Shown: positions 63,201 to 64,000 of the stretch, in pieces
Layout of the letters: each line of letters starts with the position of its first letter
Position numbering within the stretch: the first letter of the stretch is position 1
Assembly: GCA_029945375.1 (NCBI GenBank)
Contig: CM057065.1
Location: 1,550,001-1,614,000, forward strand
Origin: Agaricus subrufescens
Lineage: Eukaryota > Basidiomycota > Agaricomycetes > Agaricales > Agaricaceae
DNA length: 64,000 bases
Direction of reading: 5' to 3'
Program-made: the position numbers and the translations under genes
Notes under the pieces: generated by a model
Told to the model about the DNA's origin: nothing
Databases searched by the model: none
Seen by the model: only the letters and a program-made list of their open reading frames with translations

Positions 63201-64000
63201 GGCACTACACTGGTAGGGCATGTATCCTAATTCAGTCCAACTCTGTTAGCACAGCCTCCCGGAGAATCTGGCTTACTAATGAATACATCGTGATCAACTC
63301 GACGGGTCAGCCTTAAGACCACCCGCGCTTGGAGCGTGTTATACAAGCTTAGGCCTGCGGGTATGAATGTGCGCTTTGTCCGAGTTGCACTCATGGTGGA
63401 TTCGCCCCTTTCTGATGCTCCCAAGTGGAGCGGGTCTCTATTTGTCTTTCGACCCCAATAGAATCCCCCCAATGTCCTCAGCTTCTACGTGGAAGGAAGG
63501 CCTGGGAGTCGGAGGTTCGTTCAAACACAGGGAAAGTATAGGGGCTCGAATCTGAATCTTGGCCCATTCAAAGCGGGCCAGTATTTGCGCGCTTTAGCGA
63601 ATGCATCGCCTTTACAACCTTCAGACCCATCATACCTAAGCGCGAATTCATTGATTAGATCATCGTTGAAATGTACTCTGGTTCACACTGTGGCATATTC
63701 CGTGTCAGTGTGTTACATATATCCTGCGACGTCATCCTCTAAAAGTGAGAGCAATTTCGAAGTCCTTGATCGAAGACAGTGATGGATCATCTAGAAAAAA
63801 CAATCTCTTCAAAACTGATACCTCATCCAGGAAGGTTTGATCCACGGATCCGATATTCTAGTGAAAAGAATTCTGCTCGTTAATTCCAGTGATCTCCGAA
63901 GAACACACGACGTTGCATTATATCATAGCTGCCAAAAGGATCAAATATTACAGGGCACCGTTGATTGAAGGATGAACAGCACGTACTAAGTACATGAGGC
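60269..64000. other. Right end of the window, no supported gene
   Basis: About 3.7 kb of mixed-composition sequence with only short frames. Small repeats: three imperfect GGATTCCC/GGATTTACC units at about 60532-60567 and a TGAC run at 60942-60954. The minus-strand frame at 60448-60756 spans the first of these and reads NPQGNPSGNPTG there; I see no other support for it. Confidence 0.4.

Overview
The window looks like nuclear DNA of a filamentous fungus, most likely an Agaricomycete (Basidiomycota). Its genes are cut by many short GT–AG introns of roughly 45–65 nt. The gene families are typical of that group: a tyrosine-kinase-like kinase with short exons, F-box protein without recognisable repeats, Atg11, DUF1769 and DUF7729-type proteins, and a long PH-domain protein. 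I see no rRNA, no tRNA I can defend, no CRISPR and no intact transposon. I built gene models by joining ORFs by hand at splice sites and checking that reading phase closes across every intron; they are predictions.

Layout. 1–1579 (+) is a TKL-like kinase cut by the left edge. 3685–6432 (−) is a two-RRM RNA-binding protein. 7851–9373 (+) is a Zn alcohol dehydrogenase. 9.65–17.5 kb is a tandem duplication of about 3.98 kb: each unit carries a promoter plus a saposin-type acid sphingomyelinase gene. The first copy is intact (17 exons, 627 aa); the second is a pseudogene with several independent lesions. 17947–19491 (−) is an F-box protein. 19992–20563 (+) is complex I subunit NDUFB7. 21938–26983 (+) is the autophagy scaffold ATG11. 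28599–30733 (+) is an MFS sugar transporter. After a 4-kb non-coding stretch holding an 87-bp tandem repeat comes 34747–36573 (−), the PP1 catalytic subunit, and 36914–41274 (−), a 1412-aa PH-domain protein. 45374–46557 (−) is a DUF1769 protein. 48703–50012 (−), a DUF7729-type surface protein, is divergent from 50370–53436 (+), the U3 snoRNP component PWP2. 54650–54960 (−) is a tiny probable membrane protein. The last 9 kb are almost empty except for a spliced 62-aa ORF at 59971–60268 (−).

Most genes are housekeeping and unrelated in function (ribosome biogenesis, respiration, autophagy, phosphatase signalling); neighbours are not a pathway. The accessory signal lies in the sphingomyelinase duplication, where a catalytic metal-binding motif sits on a 7-nt microexon whose splice site is broken in the second copy. 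Other points are a kinase lacking its catalytic aspartate, a surprising number of GC–AG introns, and two very small spliced genes that routine annotation would probably miss.
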